Positions 9,415 to 18,522 of a stretch of DNA of 64,000 nucleotides are shown here, piece after piece (the first letter of the stretch is position 1; each line of letters starts with the position of its first letter). The notes beneath the pieces were generated by a model. It did no database searches and was not told the origin of the DNA. It saw only the letters and a program-made list of their open reading frames with translations. A program made the translations under genes and the position numbers. The stretch spans positions 868,001 through 932,000 of the forward strand of contig CP128857.1 of NCBI GenBank assembly GCA_030388725.1, written 5' to 3'. Source of the DNA: Prodigiosinella aquatilis (GTDB taxonomy: Bacteria; Pseudomonadota; Gammaproteobacteria; Enterobacterales; Enterobacteriaceae).

Positions 9415-10962
9415 ATGACTGAACCTTTACTGAAAATCACTGATCTGGCCAAGAGTTTTTCCGGTGTATGGGCGTTGAGCAAAGTTCAACTGACCGTGCT
9501 GCCGGGGGAAATACACGCCCTGCTGGGGGAAAACGGCGCCGGTAAATCGACGCTGTTGAAGGCCCTCTCAGGGGCACAACCACAGACCAGCGGCGATATC
9601 TGGTTTGGCGGTCGAGTGCTGTCGGCACAGGATTCGCCGGTTGATCGGCAAAAAGCCGGCATCATTACCATTTATCAGGAATTCAATCTGTTACCGAATA
9701 TGACGGTGGCAGAAAACATGTTCCTTGGCCGGGAAATACTGCGTGGCAATCTGTTTGTAGAAAACGCGGCGGTCAATCAGGAAGCGAAATTGATATTGGA
9801 TTATCTGCAACTGAATATCGCCCCCACCACCGAGGTCGCGAGGTTGAGTGTCGCGCAGCAGCAGATGGTGGAAATTGCCCGGGCGCTGACGCTCAATGCG
9901 CGGCTGATTGTGATGGATGAGCCGTCGGCGGCGCTCAGTGACAGTGAAGTGGCAAGCCTGCACCGGGTGGTTCGGGAGCTGAAAAACCGGGGCGTCAGTG
10001 TGATTTATGTGACGCATCGTCTGCACGAAGTCTTCCAGCTTTGTGAGCGTTTTACGGTGTTTCAAGATGGCCGTTATACCGGCTCGGGTGATGTTGCCGA
10101 CACCAACGTTGAGGAAATTATTCGCATGATGGTGGGCCGTGATGTGGTGTTTGACCGGCGCCCGCTAGCCGAGACGAGCCATAAGGATAAGCCGGTCCGC
10201 CTACAGGTCATGGGACTGAGCCGGGAAAAATCGTCGCTTGATTCTCATGGCATCACGTTAAAAGACATCAGTTTCCAGGTTCATGCAGGTGAAGTGTTGG
10301 GTATCGCTGGATTGGTCGGCGCCGGGCGTACCGAAATCGCCCGCTGTCTGTTTGGCGCGGATGGATTTTCCACGGGTGAATTTATGTTGGATGGTCAGCC
10401 TTATCATCCCACCGACCCCATGCACGCATTGGAACAAGGCATCGCGCTGGTGCCGGAAGACCGTAAAAAAGAGGGGGCGGTGCTGGGGTTGTCCATTCGG
10501 GACAACATTTCGCTGTCCAGCCTCTCGTCATTACTGCATTGGCGCTGGTTCGTTGATACCCGCAAAGAGGACCAACTCATCGAATCCTATCGTCAGGCAC
10601 TGCATATCAAGATGGTCGACAGCCAGCAGGAGGTGCGCAAGCTCTCTGGTGGCAATCAGCAAAAGGTCATTCTGGCGCGCTGTATGGCACTGAATCCCAA
10701 AGTGTTGATCGTAGATGAGCCGACGCGCGGTATTGATGTTGGTACCAAATCCGAAGTGCATCAGGTGTTGTTCGATATGGCGAAGCAGGGCGTGGCGGTC
10801 ATTGTTATATCTTCTGATCTGCCGGAAATCATGGCGATTTCAGATCGGATCATCACGCTCAGTGAAGGGCGTGTGACCGGAGAAATACACGGCGACGACG
10901 CTACGGAAGAGAAACTGATGACCATGATGGCTATCTGCCACAACGCATTACACGCAGCATAA
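9415..10962 (+). CDS. Sugar/inositol ABC transporter, duplicated ATPase (RbsA-type)
   Basis: A 515-residue ATPase with two nucleotide-binding domains in tandem. The first has a canonical Walker A (GENGAGKST, residues 38-46). The second has the degenerate form GLVGAGRTE, as usual in RbsA/MglA proteins, while its signature LSGGNQQKV and Walker B (VLIVDEPTRGID) are intact. ATG at 9415 is chosen over a TTG at 9406 because the ribosome site GGAGG at about 9400 would be too close to the TTG. It energises uptake through the permease that starts 12 bases downstream. Confidence 0.9.
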   Translation: MTEPLLKITDLAKSFSGVWALSKVQLTVLPGEIHALLGENGAGKSTLLKALSGAQPQTSGDIWFGGRVLSAQDSPVDRQKAGIITIYQEFNLLPNMTVAENMFLGREILRGNLFVENAAVNQEAKLILDYLQLNIAPTTEVARLSVAQQQMVEIARALTLNARLIVMDEPSAALSDSEVASLHRVVRELKNRGVSVIYVTHRLHEVFQLCERFTVFQDGRYTGSGDVADTNVEEIIRMMVGRDVVFDRRPLAETSHKDKPVRLQVMGLSREKSSLDSHGITLKDISFQVHAGEVLGIAGLVGAGRTEIARCLFGADGFSTGEFMLDGQPYHPTDPMHALEQGIALVPEDRKKEGAVLGLSIRDNISLSSLSSLLHWRWFVDTRKEDQLIESYRQALHIKMVDSQQEVRKLSGGNQQKVILARCMALNPKVLIVDEPTRGIDVGTKSEVHQVLFDMAKQGVAVIVISSDLPEIMAISDRIITLSEGRVTGEIHGDDATEEKLMTMMAICHNALHAA

Positions 10963-10974
10963 CGGAGGTTACTC

Positions 10975-12000
10975 ATGTTGCCGCTTTCCAAAACCCAGCT
11001 ACCGGTCGAAAGCCGGAGAAAAATTGACCCCATCGCGTTCTTCGAGCGTTTTGGTGTGTTGATTTTCATGATTCTGTTGCTGATTTTCTTTCAATTGCAG
11101 AACAGCCATTTTCTGACTGAACGCAACATTACCAATATTCTTACCGAAGTTTCTATCTACGGCATCATGGCCGTAGGTATGACCTTCGTTATTCTGACCG
11201 CCGGGATAGATCTGTCGGTTGGTTCCATTCTGGCGGTATGCGCCATGGCTGCCGCCACCTTTATCAAAGGTAACAACTTAACCACTGTCGATCCCAATGC
11301 CTGGTATGGCATGAGCTGGCTTATTGGTCTGGGTATTTGCCTGGGGATGGGAACTGTCATCGGATTTCTGCAAGGATTGGGCGTAACTCGTCTGCGCTTA
11401 CCGCCGTTTATTGTCACGTTGGGAGGAATGACCATCTGGCGCGGATTGACGCTGGTCATCAATAACGGTGCGCCGGTGGCCGGTTTTGATGCCGGATATC
11501 GCTGGTGGGGGCGGGGAGAGTTGCTGGGCATCTCTATTCCGATCTGGATTTTTGCCCTGGTGGCCATTATCGGTTATCTGGCGCTGCATAAAACCCGCTG
11601 GGGACGGTTTGTCTACGCTATCGGCGGTAATACCGAAGCGGCGCGTCTGGCTGGTGTGAATGTGCGCCGGGTACTGGTCAGTGTGTATGTGGTGATTGGC
11701 TGCCTGTCCGGTCTGGCGGGGTTTATTCTCAGCGCCCGGTTGGGAAGCGCAGAAGCGGTGGCAGGAATATCGTTCGAACTACGCGTGATTGCCTCGGTGG
11801 TCATTGGCGGAACCTCACTGATGGGCGGATACGGACGCATTAGCGGCACCGTCATTGGTTCCATCATCATGGGCATCCTGATTAACGGGTTGGTGCTGAT
11901 GAACGTTTCGGCTTACTACCAGCAAATCATTACCGGGCTGATCATCATACTGGCGGTGGCCTTTGATACTTACGCGAAAAGTCGGCGTGGCGCTATGTAA
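10975..12000 (+). CDS. Sugar/inositol ABC transporter, permease (RbsC-type)
   Basis: A 341-residue membrane permease of the ribose-type ABC family. The first ~35 residues are polar and cytoplasmic, then 8-10 hydrophobic segments follow. The block GMTFVILTAGIDLSVGSILA is the hallmark of RbsC-like permeases, and the later GNTEAARLAGVNVRRV is the loop that contacts the ATPase. It starts 12 bases after the ATPase gene with GGAGG before the ATG. It completes the importer in the iol operon. Confidence 0.9.
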   Translation: MLPLSKTQLPVESRRKIDPIAFFERFGVLIFMILLLIFFQLQNSHFLTERNITNILTEVSIYGIMAVGMTFVILTAGIDLSVGSILAVCAMAAATFIKGNNLTTVDPNAWYGMSWLIGLGICLGMGTVIGFLQGLGVTRLRLPPFIVTLGGMTIWRGLTLVINNGAPVAGFDAGYRWWGRGELLGISIPIWIFALVAIIGYLALHKTRWGRFVYAIGGNTEAARLAGVNVRRVLVSVYVVIGCLSGLAGFILSARLGSAEAVAGISFELRVIASVVIGGTSLMGGYGRISGTVIGSIIMGILINGLVLMNVSAYYQQIITGLIIILAVAFDTYAKSRRGAM

Positions 12001-12035
12001 TTGGGGTGAACAGCATTGCTCCGAACGAGGTTGAT

Positions 12036-13160
12036 ATGAAAGAAGTTCGTATTGGATTAATCGGAACGGGCTATATCGGACGTGCACATGCGATTGCTTA
12101 TACGCAGGCACCAACAGTATTTCCGCTCAAAGGCCGTTTGGTCAAAGCGATGGTAGCGGAAATATCACCTGAACTGGCCGCCCGGCGGGCGCAGGAGTTT
12201 GGTTTTTTACGTTCAACCGGCGACTGGTGTGAATTAGTGGCGGATCCGGATATCGACGTGGTGGATATCTGTTCTCCCAACTTTTTACATAAAGAGATGG
12301 CGATGGCTACCATCCGGCATGGCAAGCATGTCTACGCCGAAAAACCGCTGGCGCTGAATGCCGCAGATGCACGGGATATGGTAGATGCCGCGCATCTGGC
12401 CGGGGTGAAAACGCTGATGGGGTTCAACTACATGAAAAACCCCACGGCCAAACTGGCGAAAGAGATCATCACTCATGGCGAGATAGGCGAGGTTACCCAT
12501 TTCTACGGGACACATAACGAAGATTATCTGGCGGATCCGTCGACACCCGCCGATTGGCACTGTTTCAACGAAACCGCTGGACTCGGCGCGCTGGGTGACC
12601 TGGGGGCGCACATTGTCAACATGGCGCAGTACCTGGTGGGGGATATCGCCAGTGTGTGTGGTGATTTGCAGACCGTGATACCGCAGCGTCCGTCCGGGGC
12701 AGGGGCGTCTACACCGGTGCGGGTGGAAAACGAAGATCAGGCCCATGCGATGGTGCGGTTTGCCAACGGTGCGCACGGCGTAATTGAAACCTCCCGTGTC
12801 GCCTGTGGCCGCAAAATGGGGTTGACCTACGTCGTCACCGGTACAAAAGGTGCGCTGAGCTTCACTCAGGAGAGAATGGCGGAGCTGAAGCTGTACCGAC
12901 AGGATGATCCGGCCAATCGCCAGGGATTCCGCACGTTGCTGACTGGGCCACTGCATCCTGATTACGCCGCATTCTGTGCCAGTGCCGGACATGGTATTGG
13001 TTTCAATGATCAGAAAACGGTAGAAGTTCGTGATCTGGTCGACGGCATTGCCGCCGATTTGCCGCTATGGCCGGATTTTGAAGAAGGGTGGAAAGTGTCG
13101 CGGATTCTGGATGCCATCGTCTTATCACATCAGGTATCGCGCTGGGTTGAGGTGAGCTGA
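12036..13160 (+). CDS. Second Gfo/Idh/MocA oxidoreductase of the iol operon
   Basis: A 374-residue NAD(P)-dependent oxidoreductase. It shows the Rossmann motif GTGYIGRAHA, the catalytic-lysine motif YAEKPLAL and a GDLGAHIVNMAQYL segment. It is longer than iolG and of a different subfamily. In iol clusters such paralogues often act on scyllo-inositol or other isomers, or on an inositol glycoside, but its own substrate is not evident. ATG at 12036 with GAGG five bases upstream is better than a GTG at 12006. Confidence 0.82.
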   Translation: MKEVRIGLIGTGYIGRAHAIAYTQAPTVFPLKGRLVKAMVAEISPELAARRAQEFGFLRSTGDWCELVADPDIDVVDICSPNFLHKEMAMATIRHGKHVYAEKPLALNAADARDMVDAAHLAGVKTLMGFNYMKNPTAKLAKEIITHGEIGEVTHFYGTHNEDYLADPSTPADWHCFNETAGLGALGDLGAHIVNMAQYLVGDIASVCGDLQTVIPQRPSGAGASTPVRVENEDQAHAMVRFANGAHGVIETSRVACGRKMGLTYVVTGTKGALSFTQERMAELKLYRQDDPANRQGFRTLLTGPLHPDYAAFCASAGHGIGFNDQKTVEVRDLVDGIAADLPLWPDFEEGWKVSRILDAIVLSHQVSRWVEVS

Positions 13161-13216
13161 TATTCCGGCAACTAACTGAATTTACATTCCTTCTTTATTA
13201 ACAGGATCTCGTCGCT

Positions 13217-15121
13217 ATGAGTATGGAAAAAACCTTAGATGTGATTTGTATGGGGCGGGTAGCCGTCGATCTCTACGGACAACAGATTGGTGCCCGTCTG
13301 GAAGATATGGGTAGCTTTGCCAAATATCTGGGCGGTTCCTCCGGCAATGTCGCCTATGGTACGGCACGGCAGGGATTACGATCATCCATGTTGGCACGGG
13401 TGGGCGACGAGCATATGGGGCGCTTTCTGCGCGAGGAGTTACAACAGGTCGGCTGCGATACCAGCCATTTGATTACTGATAAAGAGCGACTGACCGCACT
13501 GGTGGTGTTGGGGATTAAAGATCGTGAAACCTTCCCGCTGATTTTCTATCGGGATAACTGTGCGGACATGGCCATTACACCGGAGGATTTCAGTGAGGAA
13601 TACATTGCCGCTTCCCGTTGTCTGGCGGTGACTGGCACGCACCTTTCTCACCCCCGTACCCGTGAAGCGGTATTAACGGCGCTACGCTATGCGCGGCGCA
13701 ATGGGGTCAAAACGGTGTTGGATATCGACTACCGCCCAGTGCTGTGGGGATTGACCTCGCTGGGGGATGGTGAAACGCGGTTTATTGAATCGACACCGGT
13801 CACGGCGCAGCTACAACAGGTGCTGAATCTGTTTGACGTGATTGTTGGCACGGAAGAGGAGTTCCATATTGCCGGTGGCAGCACCGATACACTGGCGGCG
13901 TTGCATCAGGTACGGGTGGTAACGCAGGCCGAACTGGTGTGTAAACGCGGCTCGCTGGGATGTTCGGTATTCAGTGGCTCAATTCCGGATCATCTGGATA
14001 ATGGCCTGACGATAAAAGGGGTGCGGGTCGAGGTGCTCAATGTACTCGGCGCGGGTGATGCCTTTATGTCCGGATTGTTGCGTGGTTATCTTGGCGGTGA
14101 AGGATGGGAAAAAGCCTGCACTTACGCCAATGCCTGCGGCGCACTGGTGGTATCCCGTCACGGTTGCGCGCCCGCCATGCCGAGCCGCATCGAGCTGGAT
14201 AACTATTTGTCCCGCGCCGCCGCAGTGCCGCGTCCGGATCTCGACCCTCAACTGAACCATCTGCATCGTGTCACCACCCGGCGCAAGGTGTGGGAAGAGT
14301 TATGTGTTATCGCTTTTGATCACCGTAGCCAACTGGAAGATGTGGCGCTTGGCTGCGGTGCCGACATTCAGCGGATTTCGTTACTTAAGCAATTGATTTT
14401 GCAGGCCAGTATCGCAGCCGCGCAGCAAGCCGGGCTGGAGGGGAAGGCCGGATTGCTGTGTGACGGCACCTTTGGGCAGGATGCGCTCAATAGCATTACC
14501 GGTAAAGGATGGTGGATTGGACGGCCGATTGAACTGCCAGGTTCACGCCCGCTGGTGCTGGAACACGGCAATATCGGCTCACAGCTGATCACCTGGCCGT
14601 TGGAGCATGTGGTGAAGTGCCTGGTGTTTTTCCACCCGGACGATGATTGCCATTTGCGTCTGGAGCAGGAACAGAAGGTGATGGAAGTGTATCAGGCCTG
14701 CTGCCAGTCCGGCCATGAACTGTTGCTGGAGGTCATTTTACCGGCGGATATGCCGCGTAGCGACGATCTCTATCTGCGGGTTATTCAGCGTTTCTACAAC
14801 CTGGGTGTGCAGCCGGACTGGTGGAAGTTGCCACCGTTGTCAGCGACCGGATGGGAACAGCTGACCCACCTTCTTGAGCTGCGTGATCCGCACTGCCGTG
14901 GCGTGGTCATTCTGGGGTTGGACGCGCCGCTGGACAGCTTGCGGCAGGGCTTCAATGCGGCGGTGGGTTTCCCCATTGTCAAAGGATTTGCCGTCGGACG
15001 CACCTTATTCGCCCAGCCCGCGCAGAGTTGGCTGAAAGGTGAGATTGGCGACGATCTGCTGGTTCAGCACATTAAACACAACTATCTACAACTGATCGCC
15101 CTGTGGCGCCAGCGTGGGTAA
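13217..15121 (+). CDS. iolC: 5-dehydro-2-deoxygluconokinase fused to a DUF2090 domain
   Basis: A 634-residue two-domain protein. Residues 1 to ~320 are a PfkB-family kinase that phosphorylates 2-deoxy-5-keto-gluconate; the anion hole and catalytic base are in NVLGAGDAF (Asp281). Residues ~335-634 form a DUF2090 domain, which in proteobacteria replaces the separate aldolase IolJ and probably cleaves the phosphorylated product to dihydroxyacetone phosphate and malonate semialdehyde. The standalone kinase is about 330 residues. No separate iolJ is present, which supports this reading. The fusion is common in gamma-proteobacteria, and the aldolase role of DUF2090 is family knowledge. Confidence 0.9.
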   Translation: MSMEKTLDVICMGRVAVDLYGQQIGARLEDMGSFAKYLGGSSGNVAYGTARQGLRSSMLARVGDEHMGRFLREELQQVGCDTSHLITDKERLTALVVLGIKDRETFPLIFYRDNCADMAITPEDFSEEYIAASRCLAVTGTHLSHPRTREAVLTALRYARRNGVKTVLDIDYRPVLWGLTSLGDGETRFIESTPVTAQLQQVLNLFDVIVGTEEEFHIAGGSTDTLAALHQVRVVTQAELVCKRGSLGCSVFSGSIPDHLDNGLTIKGVRVEVLNVLGAGDAFMSGLLRGYLGGEGWEKACTYANACGALVVSRHGCAPAMPSRIELDNYLSRAAAVPRPDLDPQLNHLHRVTTRRKVWEELCVIAFDHRSQLEDVALGCGADIQRISLLKQLILQASIAAAQQAGLEGKAGLLCDGTFGQDALNSITGKGWWIGRPIELPGSRPLVLEHGNIGSQLITWPLEHVVKCLVFFHPDDDCHLRLEQEQKVMEVYQACCQSGHELLLEVILPADMPRSDDLYLRVIQRFYNLGVQPDWWKLPPLSATGWEQLTHLLELRDPHCRGVVILGLDAPLDSLRQGFNAAVGFPIVKGFAVGRTLFAQPAQSWLKGEIGDDLLVQHIKHNYLQLIALWRQRG

Positions 15122-15158
15122 CCCAAACCTCTTTACCAGTAAATTAAGGGAAAATAGT

Positions 15159-16049
15159 ATGGCCGTTCAACTTGGTATTAACCCACTGACCTGGACCAAT
15201 GACGATCTGCCCTCACTGGGTGCGGAAACGCCGCTGGAAACCTGTCTGAGTGAAGGCAGGCAGGCGGGTTTCGCTGGTTTTGAACTGGGGAACAAATTCC
15301 CTCGCCAGCCCGGTGTATTGGGGCCGATTCTGGAAAAACACGATCTCGCTCTGGTTTCCGGTTGGTATTCCGGGCAACTGCTCACCCACACGGTGGAGGA
15401 GGAGATCGAAGCGGTGCAGGATCATCTCAATCTGTTGCGCTCTCTGGGCGCTGACGTCATGGTGTTTGCCGAAGTGACGGGGGCGATTCATGGCGACCAG
15501 CAAAAGCCGGTACATCTGCGTCCCCGTTTCCCGGTGGAGCGGTGGCGGGAATATGGAGACAAACTGAGCGAGTTTGCCCGTTATACCCAACGTCAAGGTG
15601 TGCAGATCGCCTACCATCACCATATGGGAACCGTGATTGAAAGTGCAGATGACGTGGACAAATTGATGGAATATACCGGACCGGAAGTCGGTTTGTTGCT
15701 GGATACCGGCCACCTGACGTTTGCCGGAGACGATCCCGTGGTAGTTGCTGAACGCTGGGCAACGCGCATCAATCACGTTCACTGCAAAGATATTCGCCCT
15801 GATGTGCTACGGGATGTCAAAAACCGTAAAACCAGCTTTCTGGATGCGGTGCTTGGTGGGGTATTTACCGTGCCGGGGGACGGTTGTGTCGATTACCCGG
15901 CGGTATTCCGTATCCTGGAGGCGCATCACTATCAGGGGTGGCTGGTAGTGGAAGCTGAGCAGGATCCGGCGGTGGCTGATCCGCTGACTTATGCCACCCT
16001 GGGATTTAACAATCTGCAACGCCTGGCTCAACAGGCCGGGCTGATTTAA
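15159..16049 (+). CDS. iolE: Myo-inosose-2 dehydratase
   Basis: A 296-residue TIM-barrel protein of the xylose isomerase/AP endonuclease 2 superfamily. It dehydrates scyllo-inosose to the trihydroxy-cyclohexanedione used by IolD. It shows INPLTWTNDDLPSLG at the start, and metal-ligand segments at AYHHHMGTVIES, LLLDTGHLTFAG and VHCKDIRP, with a final Glu in LVVEAEQDP. ATG at 15159 follows TAAGGG. An in-frame start at 15114 would overlap the iolC end and add unconserved residues. Confidence 0.92.
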   Translation: MAVQLGINPLTWTNDDLPSLGAETPLETCLSEGRQAGFAGFELGNKFPRQPGVLGPILEKHDLALVSGWYSGQLLTHTVEEEIEAVQDHLNLLRSLGADVMVFAEVTGAIHGDQQKPVHLRPRFPVERWREYGDKLSEFARYTQRQGVQIAYHHHMGTVIESADDVDKLMEYTGPEVGLLLDTGHLTFAGDDPVVVAERWATRINHVHCKDIRPDVLRDVKNRKTSFLDAVLGGVFTVPGDGCVDYPAVFRILEAHHYQGWLVVEAEQDPAVADPLTYATLGFNNLQRLAQQAGLI

Positions 16050-16109
16050 TCATCGTGTCTTACTGAAGCATTCACACCGCGTGGATGCTCTCAGTCAAGG
16101 AGGATTGCC

Positions 16110-16943
16110 ATGTCTCAGCTGTTATCCCGCTACCATATTCCGGACGAACAGGGTTGCATACAGCGTATCACCCCGGAGAAGGCCGGTTGGGAATATGTGG
16201 GTTTTGAAGTCTACCAACTGGAAGCCGGTATAATGTTGTCGCTGGCGGCATCTGATAATGAACGCTGCCTGGTGTTACTGGGTGGCAAGGCCACAGTGAC
16301 GACACCGAAAGCGAGCTTTGAGCATATCGGTGAACGGATGGGCCCGTTTGAGCGTAAAAAACCGTATGCCGTGTATGTCTCATCCGGTGAAGCCATCACG
16401 GTTGTGGCACACACATCGCTGGAACTCGCGGTGTGTTCGGCGCCGGGACAGGGTACTTATCCCACGCGCTTGATCGCTCCACAGGATATTGACGCCGAAC
16501 CGCGTGGCTATGGCAACAACCGCCGTTACGTGCACAACATTCTGCCGGAGAATAAAGCCGCAGACAGTCTGCTGGTAGTGGAAGTCTATACCGACGAAGG
16601 TTGCACCAGCTCGTATCCCAGCCACAAACACGATCGTGATGATCCTCCCCATGAAACCTATCTGGAAGAAACCTATTACCATCGGCTCAATCCACCTCAG
16701 GGATTTTGCCTGCAACGGGTGTACACCGATGATCGCTCACTGGATGAAAGCATGGCGGTTTACGATAAAGATGTCGTGATGGTGCCGAAAGGGTATCACC
16801 CGGTAGCGACCATTGCTGGTTATGACAGCTACTATCTGAATGTCATGGCGGGTCCGACACGGCAATGGCGTTTTAGTTGGGAGTCTGACCACCAGTGGAT
16901 TAACAGTCCGGAATATGCGGCCAAGCATAGCGGGACGGCGTGA
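16110..16943 (+). CDS. iolB: 5-deoxy-glucuronate isomerase
   Basis: A 277-residue double-cupin isomerase converting 5-deoxy-glucuronate to 2-deoxy-5-keto-gluconate, the substrate of IolC. The metal-binding motif is visible in SYPSHKHDRDDPPHETYLEE, with a later His in MVPKGYHPVAT. AAGGAGG lies just before the ATG. It is the last gene of the second iol transcript; with it the set A, B, C, D, E, G is complete. Confidence 0.93.
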   Translation: MSQLLSRYHIPDEQGCIQRITPEKAGWEYVGFEVYQLEAGIMLSLAASDNERCLVLLGGKATVTTPKASFEHIGERMGPFERKKPYAVYVSSGEAITVVAHTSLELAVCSAPGQGTYPTRLIAPQDIDAEPRGYGNNRRYVHNILPENKAADSLLVVEVYTDEGCTSSYPSHKHDRDDPPHETYLEETYYHRLNPPQGFCLQRVYTDDRSLDESMAVYDKDVVMVPKGYHPVATIAGYDSYYLNVMAGPTRQWRFSWESDHQWINSPEYAAKHSGTA

Positions 16944-17025
16944 CCATGTTACGGCCAGCGGCTAACGCTATCTTCAGCGCGCCATTCCTGTCGGTTTTGA
17001 CGTCAATGTGTCGGCTTTAGCGGAG

Positions 17026-17045
17026 ATCCCCGTTTTCACGGGGAT
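17026..17045 (+). terminator. Hairpin after iolB, possible terminator
   Basis: A 7-base-pair stem (ATCCCCG/CGGGGAT) with loop TTTTCA lies 82 bases after iolB. The following bases are AT-rich but lack a clear T run, so intrinsic termination is only possible. Confidence 0.4.
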
Positions 17046-17117
17046 TATATGTTCGGAAGACAGAAACGACGAGTCAGACAGGCAAACACCTGAACGTGGA
17101 AAAGAGAAGCTGGTTTC

Positions 17118-18209
17118 TCATTGCATTTTTTTCACTTCTTCCCCAAGCTGCCATACCGCCATCGCGTAGTGGATACTATGGTTATAACGCGTGATGGTGT
17201 AGAAGTTGGGCAATCCGTACCAGTATTGATAACGGTTGCCCATATCCAGACGCAGTAGACTGACTTCCTGCACATTCCCCAGTGGCCTTATCGGCCTTAA
17301 CCCCGCGTTCAGCAGTGCAGAAACCGGATAGTGGGTATCGAAGCCGGTATCAAGCGCCAATGCCTGACCATTCGCCGGTACGGCCACGTTGCCACCTTTG
17401 ATCCAGCCATGGGCATGGAAGTAATTGGCGACGCTGCCAATCGCATCGATGGGATCCCACAGATTCGCAATACCATCGCCATTGAAATCCACCGCATACT
17501 TTCTGAAAGCTGAAGGCATAAACTGCCCATAGCCCATGGCACCAGCAAAGGAACCGCGCAAGGATAGCGGGTCAAATCCGTCTTCCCGGGCCATCAGCAG
17601 AAAATACTCCAGTTCGGTTCTAAAGTAGTCGGCACGGCGCGGGTAAGCGAAGGTCAGGGTGGCCAATGCGTCGATGATGCGGGTTTTCCCCATCACACGA
17701 CCCCAACGGGTTTCCACTCCGATAATGCCGACGATGATTTCGGGCGGCACACCATATATTTGCCAGGCGCGGTTCAGCGCATCTTGATATTGGTTCCAGA
17801 ATATGACGCCATTCTGCACATTCTTCGGCGTAAGGAACTGTTTGCTGTAGCGGAGCCAGGCACCATTCGGAATATTCAATGGCGGTTCTGTCGATGGCCG
17901 TGGCGCCTGCCTATCCATCAGCCGGATTACCCAGTCCAGGCGTCGAGTCTGCGCCAGCACATCGTGCAATTGCTGGCGGTCGAAACCATGCTCTCGTACC
18001 ATTTTATCGACAAAGCGATCCATATCCGGATTGAAAGCAAAATCGCCTGTCGATAAATTGCCAGTATGTGATGGGTCGAGCAAAAAACCACCCGATGTAT
18101 TCGCTGGCGGGTGTTCGGACATCTCGGCGGAAGAGGGGGAAGTCGATTTATTACTGCTACAGGCAGACAACAGAACAAGAAACGGCAAAATAGCTATCAG
18201 ATGACGCAT
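17118..18209 (-). CDS. mltB: Membrane-bound lytic murein transglycosylase B
   Basis: A 363-residue outer-membrane lipoprotein that cleaves peptidoglycan glycan strands to 1,6-anhydromuropeptides. The lipobox LLSAC places the lipidated residue at Cys17. The catalytic Glu is in IIGVETRWGRVMG, and the substrate groove carries GAMGYGQFMPSAFRKYAVDF. The frame continues upstream to 18374, but the start at 18209 is chosen because the signal peptide begins there and the length then matches E. coli MltB (361 residues). It is convergent with iolB and unrelated to it. Confidence 0.93.
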   Translation of the reverse strand: MRHLIAILPFLVLLSACSSNKSTSPSSAEMSEHPPANTSGGFLLDPSHTGNLSTGDFAFNPDMDRFVDKMVREHGFDRQQLHDVLAQTRRLDWVIRLMDRQAPRPSTEPPLNIPNGAWLRYSKQFLTPKNVQNGVIFWNQYQDALNRAWQIYGVPPEIIVGIIGVETRWGRVMGKTRIIDALATLTFAYPRRADYFRTELEYFLLMAREDGFDPLSLRGSFAGAMGYGQFMPSAFRKYAVDFNGDGIANLWDPIDAIGSVANYFHAHGWIKGGNVAVPANGQALALDTGFDTHYPVSALLNAGLRPIRPLGNVQEVSLLRLDMGNRYQYWYGLPNFYTITRYNHSIHYAMAVWQLGEEVKKMQ

Positions 18210-18300
18210 CAGATATCCATACAACCTGGAAAGAAACAACGTGATAGCACTGTAGCGCATCGGCCCGCATGAAAAAACCGGATTGTGAGTTACGAACAGA

Positions 18301-18512
18301 TTAAGGGATAAAGTAACCTGTTCGTGATGGTCTTTCCCGGCTCGGTTCGGCCCGCTCCGCTTGCAAATCGGCAATCACCACTTGTGCCCCCAGCCGGGCA
18401 AAAGCCTGGCTGATTGACAAGCCGATCCCCTGGGTGCCTCCGGTCACCAACAAGACCTGTCCGGCAAAGGCCGTGGCTGAAAAGGTCTGTCTAATAGTAC
18501 GTTATGAGACAT
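18301..18512 (-). pseudogene. Truncated short-chain dehydrogenase (N-terminal Rossmann fragment)
   Basis: On the minus strand an ATG at 18512 opens MSHNVLLD. After a shift of frame near residue 8-10, the sequence reads GQVLLVTGGTQGIGLSISQA and then GAQVVIADLQAE, a clear SDR cofactor-binding motif, before ending at a stop after about 65 residues. The rest of the enzyme (catalytic Tyr-Lys) is missing. It follows the MoaF-like gene by 10 bases in the same direction, so an SDR once ended this operon. It is not a copy of the intact SDR at 19344. Confidence 0.75.
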
Positions 18513-18522
18513 CTCGTTATCC

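Noticed and set aside
12285..12992. 235-codon minus-strand frame
   Set aside because: Antisense to the second oxidoreductase; no motif or ribosome site.
15213..15782. 189-codon minus-strand frame
   Set aside because: Antisense to iolE, no recognisable domain.
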